Shown here: positions 34,951 through 46,003 of the stretch, piece by piece
How the letters are laid out: each line of letters opens with the position of its first letter
Numbering within the stretch: the first letter of the stretch is position 1
From: Areca catechu
Lineage: Eukaryota > Streptophyta > Magnoliopsida > Arecales > Arecaceae
Reading direction: 5' to 3'
Assembly: GCA_021397845.1 (NCBI GenBank)
Contig: JAHSVC010000034.1
Coordinates: forward strand, 1,550,001 to 1,614,000
DNA: 64,000 bases
Made by a program: the position numbers and the translations under genes
Notes under the pieces: generated by a model
Databases searched by the model: none
What the model saw: the letters and a program-made list of their open reading frames with translations, nothing else
What the model was told of the DNA's origin: nothing

Positions 34951-34992
<42 letters not shown>

Positions 34993-36521
34993 ATATATAT
35001 ATTGTATTTTGAGAGCAATAACTGATATCCTAACAACAAAAACAAACAGAAAGTTCTAAAAAAAATAAAGTGACAACTAGTTATCGAAATTACCTACCCG
35101 CATGCGGATCTTATCCAACAACTGTAAGGAATGAATGTGGTGATTGAGAAACCACCCTAGACTAGGTTACCTACTTTCAAGTTTCAGATCTAGAGGAAGG
35201 GAAGGGGTTTAGATTTACCAATATGCTTTGAAATTCTCTCGATTGAAGATCTAGATCACAACACTCTAGAGTTGACGAACCCAACTTCAAAATCGACCGA
35301 TCCGACGTCTGGACTCCAGTCACACCGGTTCCAAAGCAAGGACTCCGATCTTCAAAGTTGGATCTCGAAAAGGTGGTTGATTATGCTTCCGGGATCTTCT
35401 TTTTCAACTTGCTTCAGGAATCTCTTCAAAGGATTAGATGCAGACCTTAAGGAACCTTCAAATGATAAACTTGATAAAAGAACTGGAACCGATAACTATA
35501 GAGCATCGCACCCTACGAAACTTGGATGTTGCACCCAAGTTGTCCTAGGTGTCTCACCTAGCACCTTCAAGCAAGATAGCTATGGAGGAATTGGAAACTT
35601 GGACATCGCACCCAAGTTGTTCTAGGCGTCTCACCTAGCACCTTCAAGCAAACTAGCTATGGAGGAATTGGAGAAAATGCAATAGCACTTTATATTACTC
35701 AAAATATCATTGTTTACAAAGAAGGGTTTTTGGGCTCTATTTATACCCTCATTACAAGTAGAAAGATTGGTTGAAATTTAAATTCAAAATAAAAGAAGAG
35801 GGAATTACAATTAAGGTTTTGGAATAGGTGCCAATGCTTCATAAAGATGGTTATCTTGACTTGATCTTCCACCTTCCAATTTGATCTTCTCTCTTTTTCT
35901 TTCCTTGGCCGATTGAAGTTAAATTGCTGCATTTTAATGAGAGTGGAGCCCACTTAAAACACCTCCAAGAGAAAATTCGTGGGGAAGGGAAGAGAATTTG
36001 TGAAAAGTAGTAAAGCTTTAACCAACTCTCTTGAATGTCTTCAAAACTTGTGCCATTTAATGCCTTCAAAGCTTGTACCATTTAATGCCTTCAAAGCTTG
36101 TACCATTTAATTCTTCATTTAAGACTCCTTGATTGCTACATTCTTTAAGAAACTCCCTCCACCTTTAAAGCTCCTTAATTACTATCTTCATAAAGCTTTC
36201 TTCAAGAAACTCCCTCCACCTTTAAAGCTTCTTAATTGCTATCTTTATAAAACTCCTTCCACCGATTTTAATTCTTTGTTTGGTGAGAGAATACGTGAAA
36301 GGTTTTTTTCTTGGGGCTTCCTTTCTTCAAGTAGCCAAATAAAATGGATGTGGTCCCCTCTTAACTTCTTTCATGTTATGTAGACTTAGTCAACTCCATA
36401 CAAAATAACTTAGGTCCCATTAAAATCCAAAATGGATCCAAAGACTAATTAAACCGGATTGGGTAAACTGATAGAGATAAGATGACATGGATGCTTCTTT
36501 CTGGCTCTGGTGTCCCCACCA
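34908..36521 (-). mobile_element. Solo LTR of a chromovirus related to G1/G2
   Basis: 1614 bp, flanked by ACTTT at 34903-34907 and 36522-36526. On the - strand it starts TGGTGGGGACACCAGAGCC and ends CCGCATCA, matching the ends of the G1 LTR (TGGTGTGGACACCAG...GCCGCATCA). Its absence from the other C LTR confirms the insertion. No internal region remains, so it arose by LTR-LTR recombination. Confidence 0.9.
34954..35001 (+). repeat. (TA)n microsatellite
   Basis: Nearly pure TA dinucleotide run with a single phase break near 34980, inside the solo LTR. Confidence 0.95.
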
Positions 36522-37442
36522 ACTTTGACTAGGTCAAAGGTGTCATATGGCATGGAGAAGTTAGCGCAAAGTAAAGAGTCACATCTCTTCACTTTGACGC
36601 TAATTCAAGTATGCAGAGTTTTTCTGCTTTAAGTCCTTTTGAATCACCGATGCTTCTCATTCATAAGTCACATCCCTTGGCTTCATTTTAACTGGAAATG
36701 CCAAGTGGCAAAGGGAGAAGTCAGATAAAGTAGTGAAGGGACTTGAATTAGGCGGTTGGCGCATAATGGGACACGGTATTTATGATAAGACTCCTTCTTA
36801 GTGAAGGGTCTTATTTGATCTGTGTTTAGATAGATCAAAGGCTGATGGAAAGTCTTATCTGGCACCTCCCACTCTTTTATAAATAGCCATTGGTATTTGT
36901 TCTGATGGGATGAATTTTTTTTTTTTGGTTTTCTTTCTTACACTCTTACATCTATCCACCTTGTCTCTTCCTTCCCTTTTTAGGACATAGGTCTTCCTTT
37001 AAGACAAGTCCACCATTTTAAGACAAGGATTTAGGAAGAGAATTAGGAAGTGATAAAAAGAGAGAAGAGAAATTTTGGAGAGGGCTTAGAATGCTCTACT
37101 GGAGGACAAAGGTCTAAGCAAGGAAGGAGAAGCTGTCGAAGGAAGAAAGTCCATCGGAAGAGTCCCAATTGATCAAGCAACCTACAAGGGAGAGGTTCCT
37201 AGGTTTGATTCCTTGTGGATCACAATTGGAGGGCTTGCACTTATGAGCCTCGTGGAAAAGATTGGATTTCAGCGATCCAGGTATGTATTATAATATTTAT
37301 GTTTCGTTGATTGGTATTGCATAAGGGGTTCCTAGGAATTAGGATTTTCTAGCCATATTAGGGTTTCATGCTTAGAATTTTGTTTTGAAATTCACTTCCA
37401 CATGCTGCATGATTCCCGGCACCCTGGGAGAATTCCCATCAA

Positions 37443-37454
37443 TGGTATCAGAGC
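37443..37454 (+). promoter_or_regulatory. C primer-binding site
   Basis: TGGTATCAGAGC one base after the 5' LTR; initiator-Met tRNA type. Confidence 0.95.
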
Positions 37455-37994
37455 TAGCCTTGTGGCATACTAATTATGAATCATTTTTGAAGTTCATGAT
37501 TTCCACATATCGAGTCGACCCGACTAGTGATCGAGCCGACTCGAACCCTGTCATGTCAACTCTACTAGAATCTTGTGATGAAGATGCATATTAGGGTTAA
37601 TATGTCAGATTTCTGGTTTCTTCATGAAAAAGGCATGTTAATGCATTGATATGAAATTTTGCATATTAGGGTAATATGTTTAATTTCTATTTTTCATGAA
37701 ATGCATGTTATCATTTCAAGTATGAAATTATGCATGTTGATTGAACTAAGTAACTGCTCTGGATTGGGGTTGCCATAGTTGTCCGGTCATAGGAGTAAAG
37801 TAGGGTGTAAAGAGCCCACTATGTCCATTATATGGGTTTCCTATGGCGTGTAGGGGTGCAACTTTGTGATAATTCCCATGAATGAGTGAGGTGAATGGTA
37901 TTTTACATTAATTATGTCATGTTTTGCATATTAGGATAATATGCGCATTATCATGCTATGCATATTGGGGTAATATGCTTGTTATCATGTAATG
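37455..37994 (+). other. C leader, left part
   Basis: Non-coding. Contains repeated ATGCATATTAGGGTAATATG phrases (about 37590, 37665, 37925, 37965), which continue after element D at 47825-47900. No gene. Confidence 0.75.
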
Positions 37995-37999
37995 CTTTG

Positions 38000-39720
38000 T
38001 GATGTGGTGGGATTATTGACGTGGAGGAACCGACATGCGCCATGTCAAGAAAGGACGCCGCGTCAACTCTCCAGCCCAGACTCCACTACCGAGCTGAGCT
38101 GAGCTCCTTGAATACAGCGAGCCGAGCTCTATCCTCCGCCAGGTCGGGCCCGCGAGCTTAGAGCGCTTAGGTCGGAGCCGCATCCTGTCCTCCAGAGCAA
38201 GACCCTCGGAGGTTAGTGCCCGGTGGTCGAGATCGAGCTCAGCGCTCACCCGCCAATGTGGAGCCTCTCCGAGCACGCGCCCTCTGGACCGGGTCCACCT
38301 CCTGCTCTCCAGAGCGAGACCCTCGGAGATTAGTGCCCTATGGTCGAGGTCGAGCTCAGCACTCACCTGCCAATGTGGATCCTCTCCGAGCACGTGCCCT
38401 CTGGACCGGGTCTGCCTCCTGTCCTCCAGAGCGAGACCCTCCGAGGTTAGTGCCCTGTGGTCAAGGTCGAGCTCAGTGCTCACCCGCCAATGTGGAGCCT
38501 CTCCGAGCATGCGCCCTCTGGACCGGGTCCACCTCCTACCCTCCACAGCGAGACTCTCGGAGGTTAGTGCCCTGTGGTCGAGGTCGAGCTCAGCGCTCAC
38601 TCGCCAACGTGGAGCCTCTCCGAGAGTGGCCCTATGGACCAGGTCCATCTTTTTCCCTCCGAAGCGAGACCCTCAGAGGCTAGTGCCCTGTGGTCGAGGT
38701 CGAGCTCAGCGCTCACCCGCCAACGTGGAGCCTCTCCGAGTGCACGCCCTCCGGACTGCGCTCGCACTCTGCCCTCCTCCACCAAGATGCCCCCGCAAGC
38801 TCGGAGCGCCTAAGTTGGAGCGAGCCCTGCCATTCCAGCTCAGCCCCAGCTCGAACAAGGTCCTCACTAGCCTAGAATGCTGGTGGGCCATCCGAGGACT
38901 GCACTGGAGCGCCTTCCAGGCCGTACTGACCGCCTGCAATCACCAGTTACACTAGAAGGGAAAGAAGCACGCTGATTGAGGCACCACATTCCTCACCAAC
39001 CACCCAGATTACCCAAGAGAGGAAGCCAACCAGGAGATTCGAATCCCGTGGACGGGGCCCACCATTCAAGACACTGCCAGGTTTCCGGAATGAGGCGACC
39101 AAGAAGAGTGTCGGAGCGCCTGACAACTTCCCTTATCATGAATCAGGAAAGACTCCTCGAGACACTGTCGCATGCACCTGACAGCCCAGCGGGGATCCCG
39201 AGACAAGCGCCCAATGGTAACCTAGCTGCAACAAACTCGGAGGTAACATAACAACAACTCCAACACAGAAGAAAAAAGACAAGCCAGACGAAAAAAAAGA
39301 ACACAGGTGCAATCCCCGTGGGGAAGAGGGGCATGGCACCACCAACACAGGGGCAAGCCCAACCAAGAGGGCAAAGCACCACCACCACTACCACAGTCGA
39401 GGGAAAGCGAGGAAAACTAGGAGAAGTGGAGGAATAGGGAACCCCTCTATCCCCGCTATCATTCTCCTCCTGTAATGTTCTGTCCTCACACACACTCTTT
39501 ACTCCTCCTAGTGCGGAGTCCATCAAGAGGGACCCGACCAGGAGGATCTGTTCCCCTGAATTGTCACTGACTTGACCGTCGGAGTGCCCCCACCGGAAAC
39601 CCAGGCCCAGGTCACTAATCCTTGTTTCGTAGGTCTAAGAGCAGAGGGCCGCTGGGCAGCGAAGGGAGCGCACTCTGGCACCGGCACGAGCTACGGGCGA
39701 TGGCGATCATGGCAGTAATA
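38000..39720 (+). repeat. D 5' LTR
   Basis: 1721 bp, TGATGTGGTGGG...; the end reads GCAGTAATA where the 3' copy reads GGCAACA. GC-rich. About five copies of a 117-bp repeat lie between 38170 and 38770 (gagcctctcc landmarks at 38261, 38378, 38495, 38612 and 38728). Long open frames here on both strands are due to the repeat length (39 codons). Confidence 0.93.
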
Positions 39721-39722
39721 GA

Positions 39723-39742
39723 TTGGCACGCCAGGTAGGGGG
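39723..39742 (+). promoter_or_regulatory. D primer-binding site
   Basis: TTGGCACGCCAGGTAGGGGG two bases after the 5' LTR; the same position and near-identical sequence occur in T3 (TTGGCGCGCCATGTAAGGGG) and T1. The donor tRNA was not identified. Confidence 0.85.
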
Positions 39743-39800
39743 AGTGGGACAGGCGTGATCAAGTCCTCCACCTCTTTACAGAGTGACACCCCATGGAAGA

Positions 39801-40396
39801 ATGGTGACGACACGAGCTCGAAAGGCTTCTATCTGCCGTGTAGGGGGTTCCCCTTCCAAAGGGAACCACGTCTCCTTCTCCATTCCCTTCGACGAAAGGA
39901 CCCGCTGGCGAAGCCATCAGGCACGCAGCGGAAGCACTCCTGGAAAAGCATGAGCGCAAGCTAGCGAAGATTTCCCGTCGGTCCACCACTATGCAAGGCT
40001 CAACCAGCGAGCCACCGGGCTACGACGCCCGCCACCCTTGAAGCCCTTTATCGACCGTGGCAAGACGAAGTAGTGTCGCCCTCACTGCGATCACAGCCAT
40101 GACACCAGAAATGCTGCAATCTCAAGTAGGAGGCCGAGAAGCTCATCAAGAAAGGCTACCTCCAAAGGGTTGTGGGGGGCAGACCTCAAGCAGGGTCCCG
40201 GGCGCTTGCCGCCCTCCCGCCGGCTCCAACCATCAATAGCTACCCCACCGGGAAGCCAGTGGGCGTGGTCACCGGGGGAGCTGCACGCGCGTTCGAGGAA
40301 ACCTGGGGGGCACGGTACCCAGAGAATGTACCCCACTGTGCTGGGAGGGGAAAAGTAAATAAGGACGCCGCAGTCGTCAAGATGATGATCGCAAGC
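39801..40396 (+). pseudogene. gag: D gag remnants (N-terminus joined to nucleocapsid end)
   Basis: The start ATG 39801 (MVTTRARKASICRV) corresponds to T3 MVMTRAREAST and T1 MVVTHAKETS. A segment like T3 EEHERKL (here EKHERKL, about 39948) follows, then sequence matching the T3 nucleocapsid tail: a degraded knuckle at about 40055-40110 and SSRKATSKGCGGQTSS (T3 SSRELSQKVRGGQTSG). Homology to T3 ends near 40396, right at the start of the protease region. The capsid core between is gone, so at least two deletions are present. Confidence 0.75.
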
Positions 40397-40604
40397 CACC
40401 ATGGGCAGGCCCCTGCATGGTGGCCGAAACTCCATCATGAGGGGCCTGTTACCTCGAAGATCCTGATGGCGTCAGGCTCCCCCGAAAGAGGAGGGTTTGC
40501 GGCCTATGAAGACGCCACCCACAAGGTAAGGTTTTTTATCGATAATAATGATAACGATTTTTTCCTGCACGAGTATCCATGTGTCTGGCAGGGAAGAATC
40601 AACG
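40397..40604 (+). other. D spacer after the pol deletion
   Basis: About 200 bp of unassigned sequence between the last gag homology and the 63-bp array. It marks the position from which pol was lost; I recognise nothing in it. Confidence 0.5.
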
Positions 40605-41395
40605 ACATCCCCGAGCCCAGCTCCAAGACATCAAGGAATCTCCGAGCCATGCAACTCTCAACCTCGAGCATCCCCGAGCCCAGCTCCAAGATGTCAAAGG
40701 ATCTTCGAGCCATGTAGCTCTCAACCTCAAGCATCCCCGAGCCCAGCTCCAGGACATCAAAGGATCTTCGAGCCATGCAGCTCTCAAGCTCAAGTGTCCC
40801 CGAGCCAGCTCCAGGATGTCAAGGAATCTCCGAGCCATGCAGCTCTCAAGCTCAAGCATCCCCGAGCCCAACTCCAGGATGTCAAGGAATCTCCGAGCCA
40901 TGCAGCTCTTAACCTCGAGCATCCCCGAGCCCAGCTCCAGGATGTCAAAGGATCTTCGAGCCATGCAGCTCTCAAGCTCAAGCATCCCCGAGCCCAGCTC
41001 CAGGACATCAAAGGATCTTCGAGCTATGCAGCTCTCAAGCTCAAGCATCCCCGAGCCCAGCTCCAAACATCAAGGAATCTCTAAGCCATGCAGCTCTCAA
41101 GCTCAAGCATCCCCGAGCCCAGCTCCAGGACGTCAAGGAATCTCTGAGCCATGCAGCTCTCAATCTCGAGCATCCCGAGCCCAGCTCCAGGATGTCAAAG
41201 GATCTTCGAGCCATGCAGCTCTCAAGCTCAAGCATCCCCGAGCCCAGCTCTAGGACATCAAGGAATCTCCGAGCCATGTAGCTCTCAATCTCAAGCATCC
41301 CCGAGCCCAGCTCCAGGATGTCAATGGATTTTCGATCCATGCAGCTCTCAACCTTAAGTATCCCGAGCCCAGCTCCAGGATGCCTACCCAAGACC
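40605..41395 (+). repeat. D tandem repeat, 63-bp unit
   Basis: About 12-13 units with period 63 bp: CCCCGAGCCCAGCTCCAGGA, then a variable CATCAAAGGATCTTCGAGCC part and an ATGCAGCTCTCAA end. The period is 21 codons, so frames stay open on both strands; these are not taken as genes. Confidence 0.92.
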
Positions 41396-41924
41396 GGAGC
41401 TCAGATCTCCGACCAAGAAAACTTTGAGCCAAGCCGCTCTCAATCTCAAACATCTCCAAGCCCAGCTCCGAGATGCCAAAGGATCATGGGGCCAAGTAGC
41501 TCCCATTAATGTCTCGAGCCTAGCTCCAAGGTGCCAAAGACCTGAGCCAAGCCCTCAGGCATCCCCTGGGCCTGAGCCTAGCTCCATATCCAGGAAGGTC
41601 TCGAGCCTAGCTCCAAGGCAATCAAGTCCGGTAACCCTCTTCTCTGATCTCCCCACTCGAAAAGAATATGAGAGAGGAAGGAAAGAAAGAGAACAAGAGG
41701 GGAGCCCAGCAAGAACCCTCTTCTTTGATCTCCCCACTCGAAAAAAAGACGAGAGGGGAATGAAAGAAAGAGAACAAGAAGGGTACATGGCAAGAACCCT
41801 CTGCTCTGATCTCCCGACTCCAAAAAAAAAAAAAAAAGAGAGAGGGAGAAAGAAAGAAAAGAAAAAAAAAAAAGGAAAAAGGGGGGAAGGAAAGAAAGAG
41901 AACAAGAGGGGGACAAGCCGCTAC
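41396..41924 (+). repeat. D purine-rich repeat, about 81-bp unit
   Basis: Three units of about 81 bp (landmark TGATCTCCCCACTC at 41645, 41726 and about 41808) followed by an A/G-rich run to about 41905. Transition zone between the 63-bp and 93-bp arrays. Confidence 0.8.
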
Positions 41925-42400
41925 TTCTTAGTCAACAACGTCCCCTAGCCCAGCTCCAAGACACCTACTCAAGGCCGGAGCTCAGATATCTGGCCAAGAG
42001 AACTTCGAGCCAAGCAGCTCTCAGTCAACAACGTCCCTGAGCCTAGCTCCAGGACACCTACTCAAGACCGAAGCTCAGATCTCCGGCCAAGAGAACTTCG
42101 AGCCAAGCAGCTCTCAGTCAACAACGTCCCTGAGCCCAGCTCCAGGACACCTACTCAAGACCGGAGCTCAGATCTCCAGCCAAGAGAACTTCGAGCTAGG
42201 AAGCTCTCAGTTAACAACATCCCCGAGCCCAGCTCCAGGACACCTACTCAAGACCAGAGCTCAGATCTCCAGCCAAAGAAATTCGAGCCAAGCAGCTCTC
42301 AGTCAACAACGTCCCGAGCCCAGCTCCAGGAAACCTACCCAAGACCGGAGCACAGATCTCCGCCCAAGGGACCTACGAGCGCAGCAGCACTCAAGTGTCA
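41925..42400 (+). repeat. D tandem repeat, 93-bp unit
   Basis: About five units, with the landmark AACTTCGAGCC at 42001, 42094 and 42187. It shares CCGAGCCCAGCTCCAGGA and GAGCCAAGCAGCTCTCA with the 63-bp unit, so the unit appears to be an expanded form of the same ancestor. Confidence 0.88.
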
Positions 42401-42701
42401 TGAACCTGCGCCCAGCTTGCCGATGTTGAAGTCTAATAACTCAACCCCAGGCAAGGTGAGGCCCTCTCTCTGATCTCCCTGCTTACGTACAAAAGAAAGG
42501 AGAGGAAGAAAAAAAGAGAGAGGGGAGAGAAAGAAAGAGAAAAAGAAGGGAAGAACCAGACAAAGAAAATAGATATTAGAGAAACTCAAGTTTCATTGAT
42601 TGAGCACAAGTTACAAGTGTCTTGCGGGTCCCTGACATGCGGGTGACCCTGACTAAGTACAAGAAACAAAAATACAAAATGAGGTGAAAAAGAAAAGGGG
42701 G

Positions 42702-45490
42702 CTATTCCACGCCAGCCGGCCTCCCTGATGAGCTCTGGGGCTGAGAGTCTCTGCCTTCAGGAACCTCTGGTTGAGCAGCACTAACCTCGGATGGTTCAGC
42801 CTCGACCGGTGTCGAAGACTCTGAGGCCATGGCTTCCTCCATGGCCTCCTTGTCAGGCTCCGCATCTAAGGCCGAAGGATATCTGAGACGATCACGGTTC
42901 TTCTCGGGGACAAGCGCCTCGACTCGGCCGTGCAAAAATATGAAACCCTTGTAGAAGGAGTCCGACACCATCTGCTGAATTTCGGCGATGAACTTTTTCG
43001 AGACCTTGAATTTTGTGATGGCATCCTCGGTGCCCTTCTTGGCCTCAGCAGCCACCCTCCTCGATTCGGCGACCTCCAGCCTGGCTGCCTCCGCGACCTG
43101 GCCGCCTCCTCTGCCGCCTTCTCAGCTGCGGCAAGTTTCTCCCTCCCAGCTGCCAGCTCCACCTGGGCAACTTGGAAGGCCTCATTGTGCCGATCTGCTT
43201 TGGCACTGTACCAGTTCAGCTTTTTCTCGATGATGGAGAGAGCGTTGATTGCCTTCTTTGAGCGGCCCCGCTCAAAGTTGCGAGCCTCTAGGAGCTTCTT
43301 TGCTCGCCCCTCGTCATCGGTGAGCTGTTGGTGAGCTGTTGCTCAAGGTCCTTGACCTTTAGTTCGAGGGCCTCGTTCGCCCCGACCTTCCCCTTCAGGT
43401 CGGCTTTCAAGGACTCAATCTCGGCAACCTGTTGCCGCTCGAGATGCTCCCAGCTCTAGTAGCAGCCCTTGATGTAGAGGGCCTCGGCATCGATCTGCAC
43501 CAAGAAAAGAGGTCAGACAAAAAATATATATATGGAAGAAAAGAAAGAAGAGAAAGAAAAGGAGAAAAGAGAGGGAGGAACAGCTCACTGAATAAAGCTG
43601 GGGGAAGATGGTGCTGATGACATTGGTCAGCCGCATCCCGGCCATGTCCTGTCGATCACATGTCTGGATCAAGAAGTCCATCATGCGCTCGGCCAACTCG
43701 GGGCTCTGGAGGAACGAGCTACCTAGCCCATCTTGAAGGAGAGATTGTTGGCTGGGCCAGCTCACACCCTCTTGGTTCATCCGGATGGGGGGTCTGGGCC
43801 CACGGGTATGTGGGTGCCACTGGTAAGGTGAGGCTGGTGCCATGTCAACGTCCCTTGGATGGTGCTGCGGTGCTCGTCCCCAGGCGAGAGCCGGCTCGGT
43901 GATAGTACGCTGGGTTGGTGCTGCGGTGCTCGGTAGGGGGGTCGACTCGTGCACCAAGGGTTACTGTACTGCCTACTTAAGAAAGATAAACTGTCACTTC
44001 TAAACAGGGAGCTTCCTTTGGATAGTTGGTTGGGACGTCGATCCTACAAAGATGGCATCGCCCTCCTCCTTCGACCTTCTGCCGGGAGTGGGCGGCCTCA
44101 TCCCGGTAACTGCAGGACCATGGGGGGCAGGCTGAGAAGTGGACGCCGGTGCAGGCGGCGCCTCGGTCGTGGTCCTGGTGATGGCCCGGACCTCCTCATC
44201 CCTGACCTCGACAACCGGTGGACTCGGAGGGTGGTGGGGTGCAGCAGCCGTAACTGTGACCGTCGCTCGGACCATGACTTCGAGCTCCGTAGCAGGGAAC
44301 TGCTGGGCTGCTTCGGTGCCACAGAAGCCACCCTCTCCACTGGCGCAGGAGCTGCGCGCGCCGCCTCCGAACTCATGCCAGCTAGAGCAGCCGAGCTAGA
44401 CTAGGCACCATGGTGGGGGCAGCCACAGGAATGCTCTCACCCCGAGATCGCCTCGACGAAGGCTCCCCGGCCAGCCCGGTCAGCAGCCTCTTCTTGGTGA
44501 TCGCCAGCAGATCATTCTCGGAGAAAATCATCCCTGCATGCAAGTCATATAATAGTTAGAGTCCATGGAAAACAATAACAAGAAATGCAAATATAAGAAA
44601 GAAGGAAGTTCAGGTCGAACTCACCTACCCCATTCGTTGGATCGACCCATAGTCGATGAGATTCTGCTCAGATAACAGGACCTCGAGGAAAGGAATCTAG
44701 GTGGTGCAGAGCTGCTTGTAATCATCCCGGTCAGCCGCATCGACCATGGATTTTGGTTGGGGGACTTGTCCGGATCACTCCAGACCCAGTCGACCCCCTC
44801 AACCTCAACAAAGAAAAACTTAATCTTCCACCCCCTGATGGAAGAGAGGAGCTCAAACTTGATGCCCTTCGGGCGGGAGACAAGGACCACCACCCATCCT
44901 CAGTAGGGTAGCGCTTTAGGGCAAAGAAGGCCCTGAACAAGGAAAATCAGGCAATAAACCCGTGGAGGTGGCAGAGCATAATGAAAGAAAAATGACTCTA
45001 ATGGCGTTTTTGGCACAAACTGAGCAGGGACGAAACGATAATTATCCAAGATGGACAGGAAGAAAGGTGGAAAGGAAACTGGAGACCCCCAGAAAAGGTC
45101 CCCTCATAAAGCAAGACAGCCCGGCCACTGGAAGTGACCCGTTCCCCTGGACGAGGGATCATGACCGGACAGAAGACGGGATGCCATAGGCATCCCGAAC
45201 AGTTCTTAGTTCCACTGTAGTGATCGTCGAGGCGACCCCACCAGGACCTGTGGACCTAACGGACTCAGAAGCAGGAACAGAAGAAGGAGAAGGGAGAGAA
45301 GAACTGAATCCGATTCCATAATGAGTATCGAACCAGAAGGACGCCTCCTACTGAGCTCGAAGTGAGTTGCATCTTCCTCCCCATCAGAGGAAGAGGAAGA
45401 AGATGCCAGCCTCTGCTCAGAAGGATCGGCCTCACCCTGATCAGTGGAGGGGCGGAAGCCCGGACCAAAACAGGACATCCTTAAGGACAA
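42702..45490 (-). pseudogene. D antisense additional ORF (Transposase_28-like), two introns, broken
   Basis: Homologous to the T1 aORF. Read right to left. An Asp/Glu/Ser-rich start (about 45490-45300) leads to the domain with FRAFFALKRYPTEDGWW, IRGWKIKFFFVEV and VDWVWSDPD (44940-44750). Probable intron 1 is 44624-44534 (AG/GTGAGT donor, TTGCATGCAG acceptor). Exon 2 begins with MIFSENDLLAITKKRL (44530) and is Pro/Ala/Ser-rich, ending TIFPQLYS. Probable intron 2 is 43588-43495 (GTGAGC...TTGGTGCAG). Exon 3 (43494-42702) is a long Ala/Glu/Arg-rich helix with FIAEIQQMVSDSFYKGF, then an acidic tail. Frameshifts occur in exons 1 and 3. T1 has introns at the same places, including the FPQL boundary. 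Function unknown; retention in a pol-less element is notable. Confidence 0.75.
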
Positions 45491-45988
45491 GGGGAAAGAG
45501 GACTCGAAGTGGAGAACGGAAGAGGAATCAACCTGAAGAAGACCCTAGACCCAGAGAAAAAACCCTATTCTAGCAAGGGGAAAGAAGAAGAAACTGACCT
45601 GGTTCCTTAGAAAACTCGAGGCAACTGGGAGGAAGAAGGAAGCTTGGGCGCAGCAGTAGCAGGCACGGAGAATTCAAAAGAATAGATGTTTCGAGTAAGG
45701 CCTTCTTTTCATTTCGAATGACTCGACGGATTCGTACCTATTCAACCCCTCCGCCAATGGATCCATGCCACGTGCTGCCCATCGATGAAAACAGCATCCC
45801 GACCACTCTGAATTATGTGCTAACATTAACTGCTCCTCGGACGTGGCCACATGGCACCCCCGGATTGGTCCGTAGGGCCGCACCCCGAAGCACCAGCAAT
45901 CATGGCCATCATCATGCCAGATCTCCGCCTTTCCATTCAGCATCGCAATTACTCCCTTCAACCCGAGTGCCACGCACTAACAAGTCTC
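45491..45988 (+). other. D spacer between aORF start and 3' LTR
   Basis: About 500 bp; by position it would hold the promoter of the antisense aORF. No recognisable gene or clear TATA box. Confidence 0.4.
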
Positions 45989-46003
45989 GGAGTGGGGGGC
46001 AAA
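45989..46003 (+). promoter_or_regulatory. D polypurine tract
   Basis: GGAGTGGGGGGCAAA directly before the 3' LTR; a strong PPT. Confidence 0.88.

Larger units (their letters stand above)
33422..37441 (+). repeat. C 5' LTR (contains a solo LTR)
   Basis: Matches 52073-54485 in order at both ends; the extra 1.6 kb is the insertion at 34908-36521 plus its 5-bp duplication. The LTR itself is about 2.4 kb, with no supported gene. Confidence 0.9.

Noticed and set aside
35272..35625. 117-residue open frame in the chromovirus solo LTR
   Set aside because: Located inside an LTR, contains an internal duplication (the LGCCTQVVL-type segment), and has no family resemblance.
38013..38955. Long open frames on both strands in the D LTR (and 46219-46988, 59213-59927)
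   Set aside because: Produced by the 117-bp repeat (39 codons); present on both strands, with composition set by the repeat and no start or domain evidence.
40548..41509. Repeat-protein-like frames of 155-224 residues
   Set aside because: By-product of the 63-bp array; equally open on both strands.
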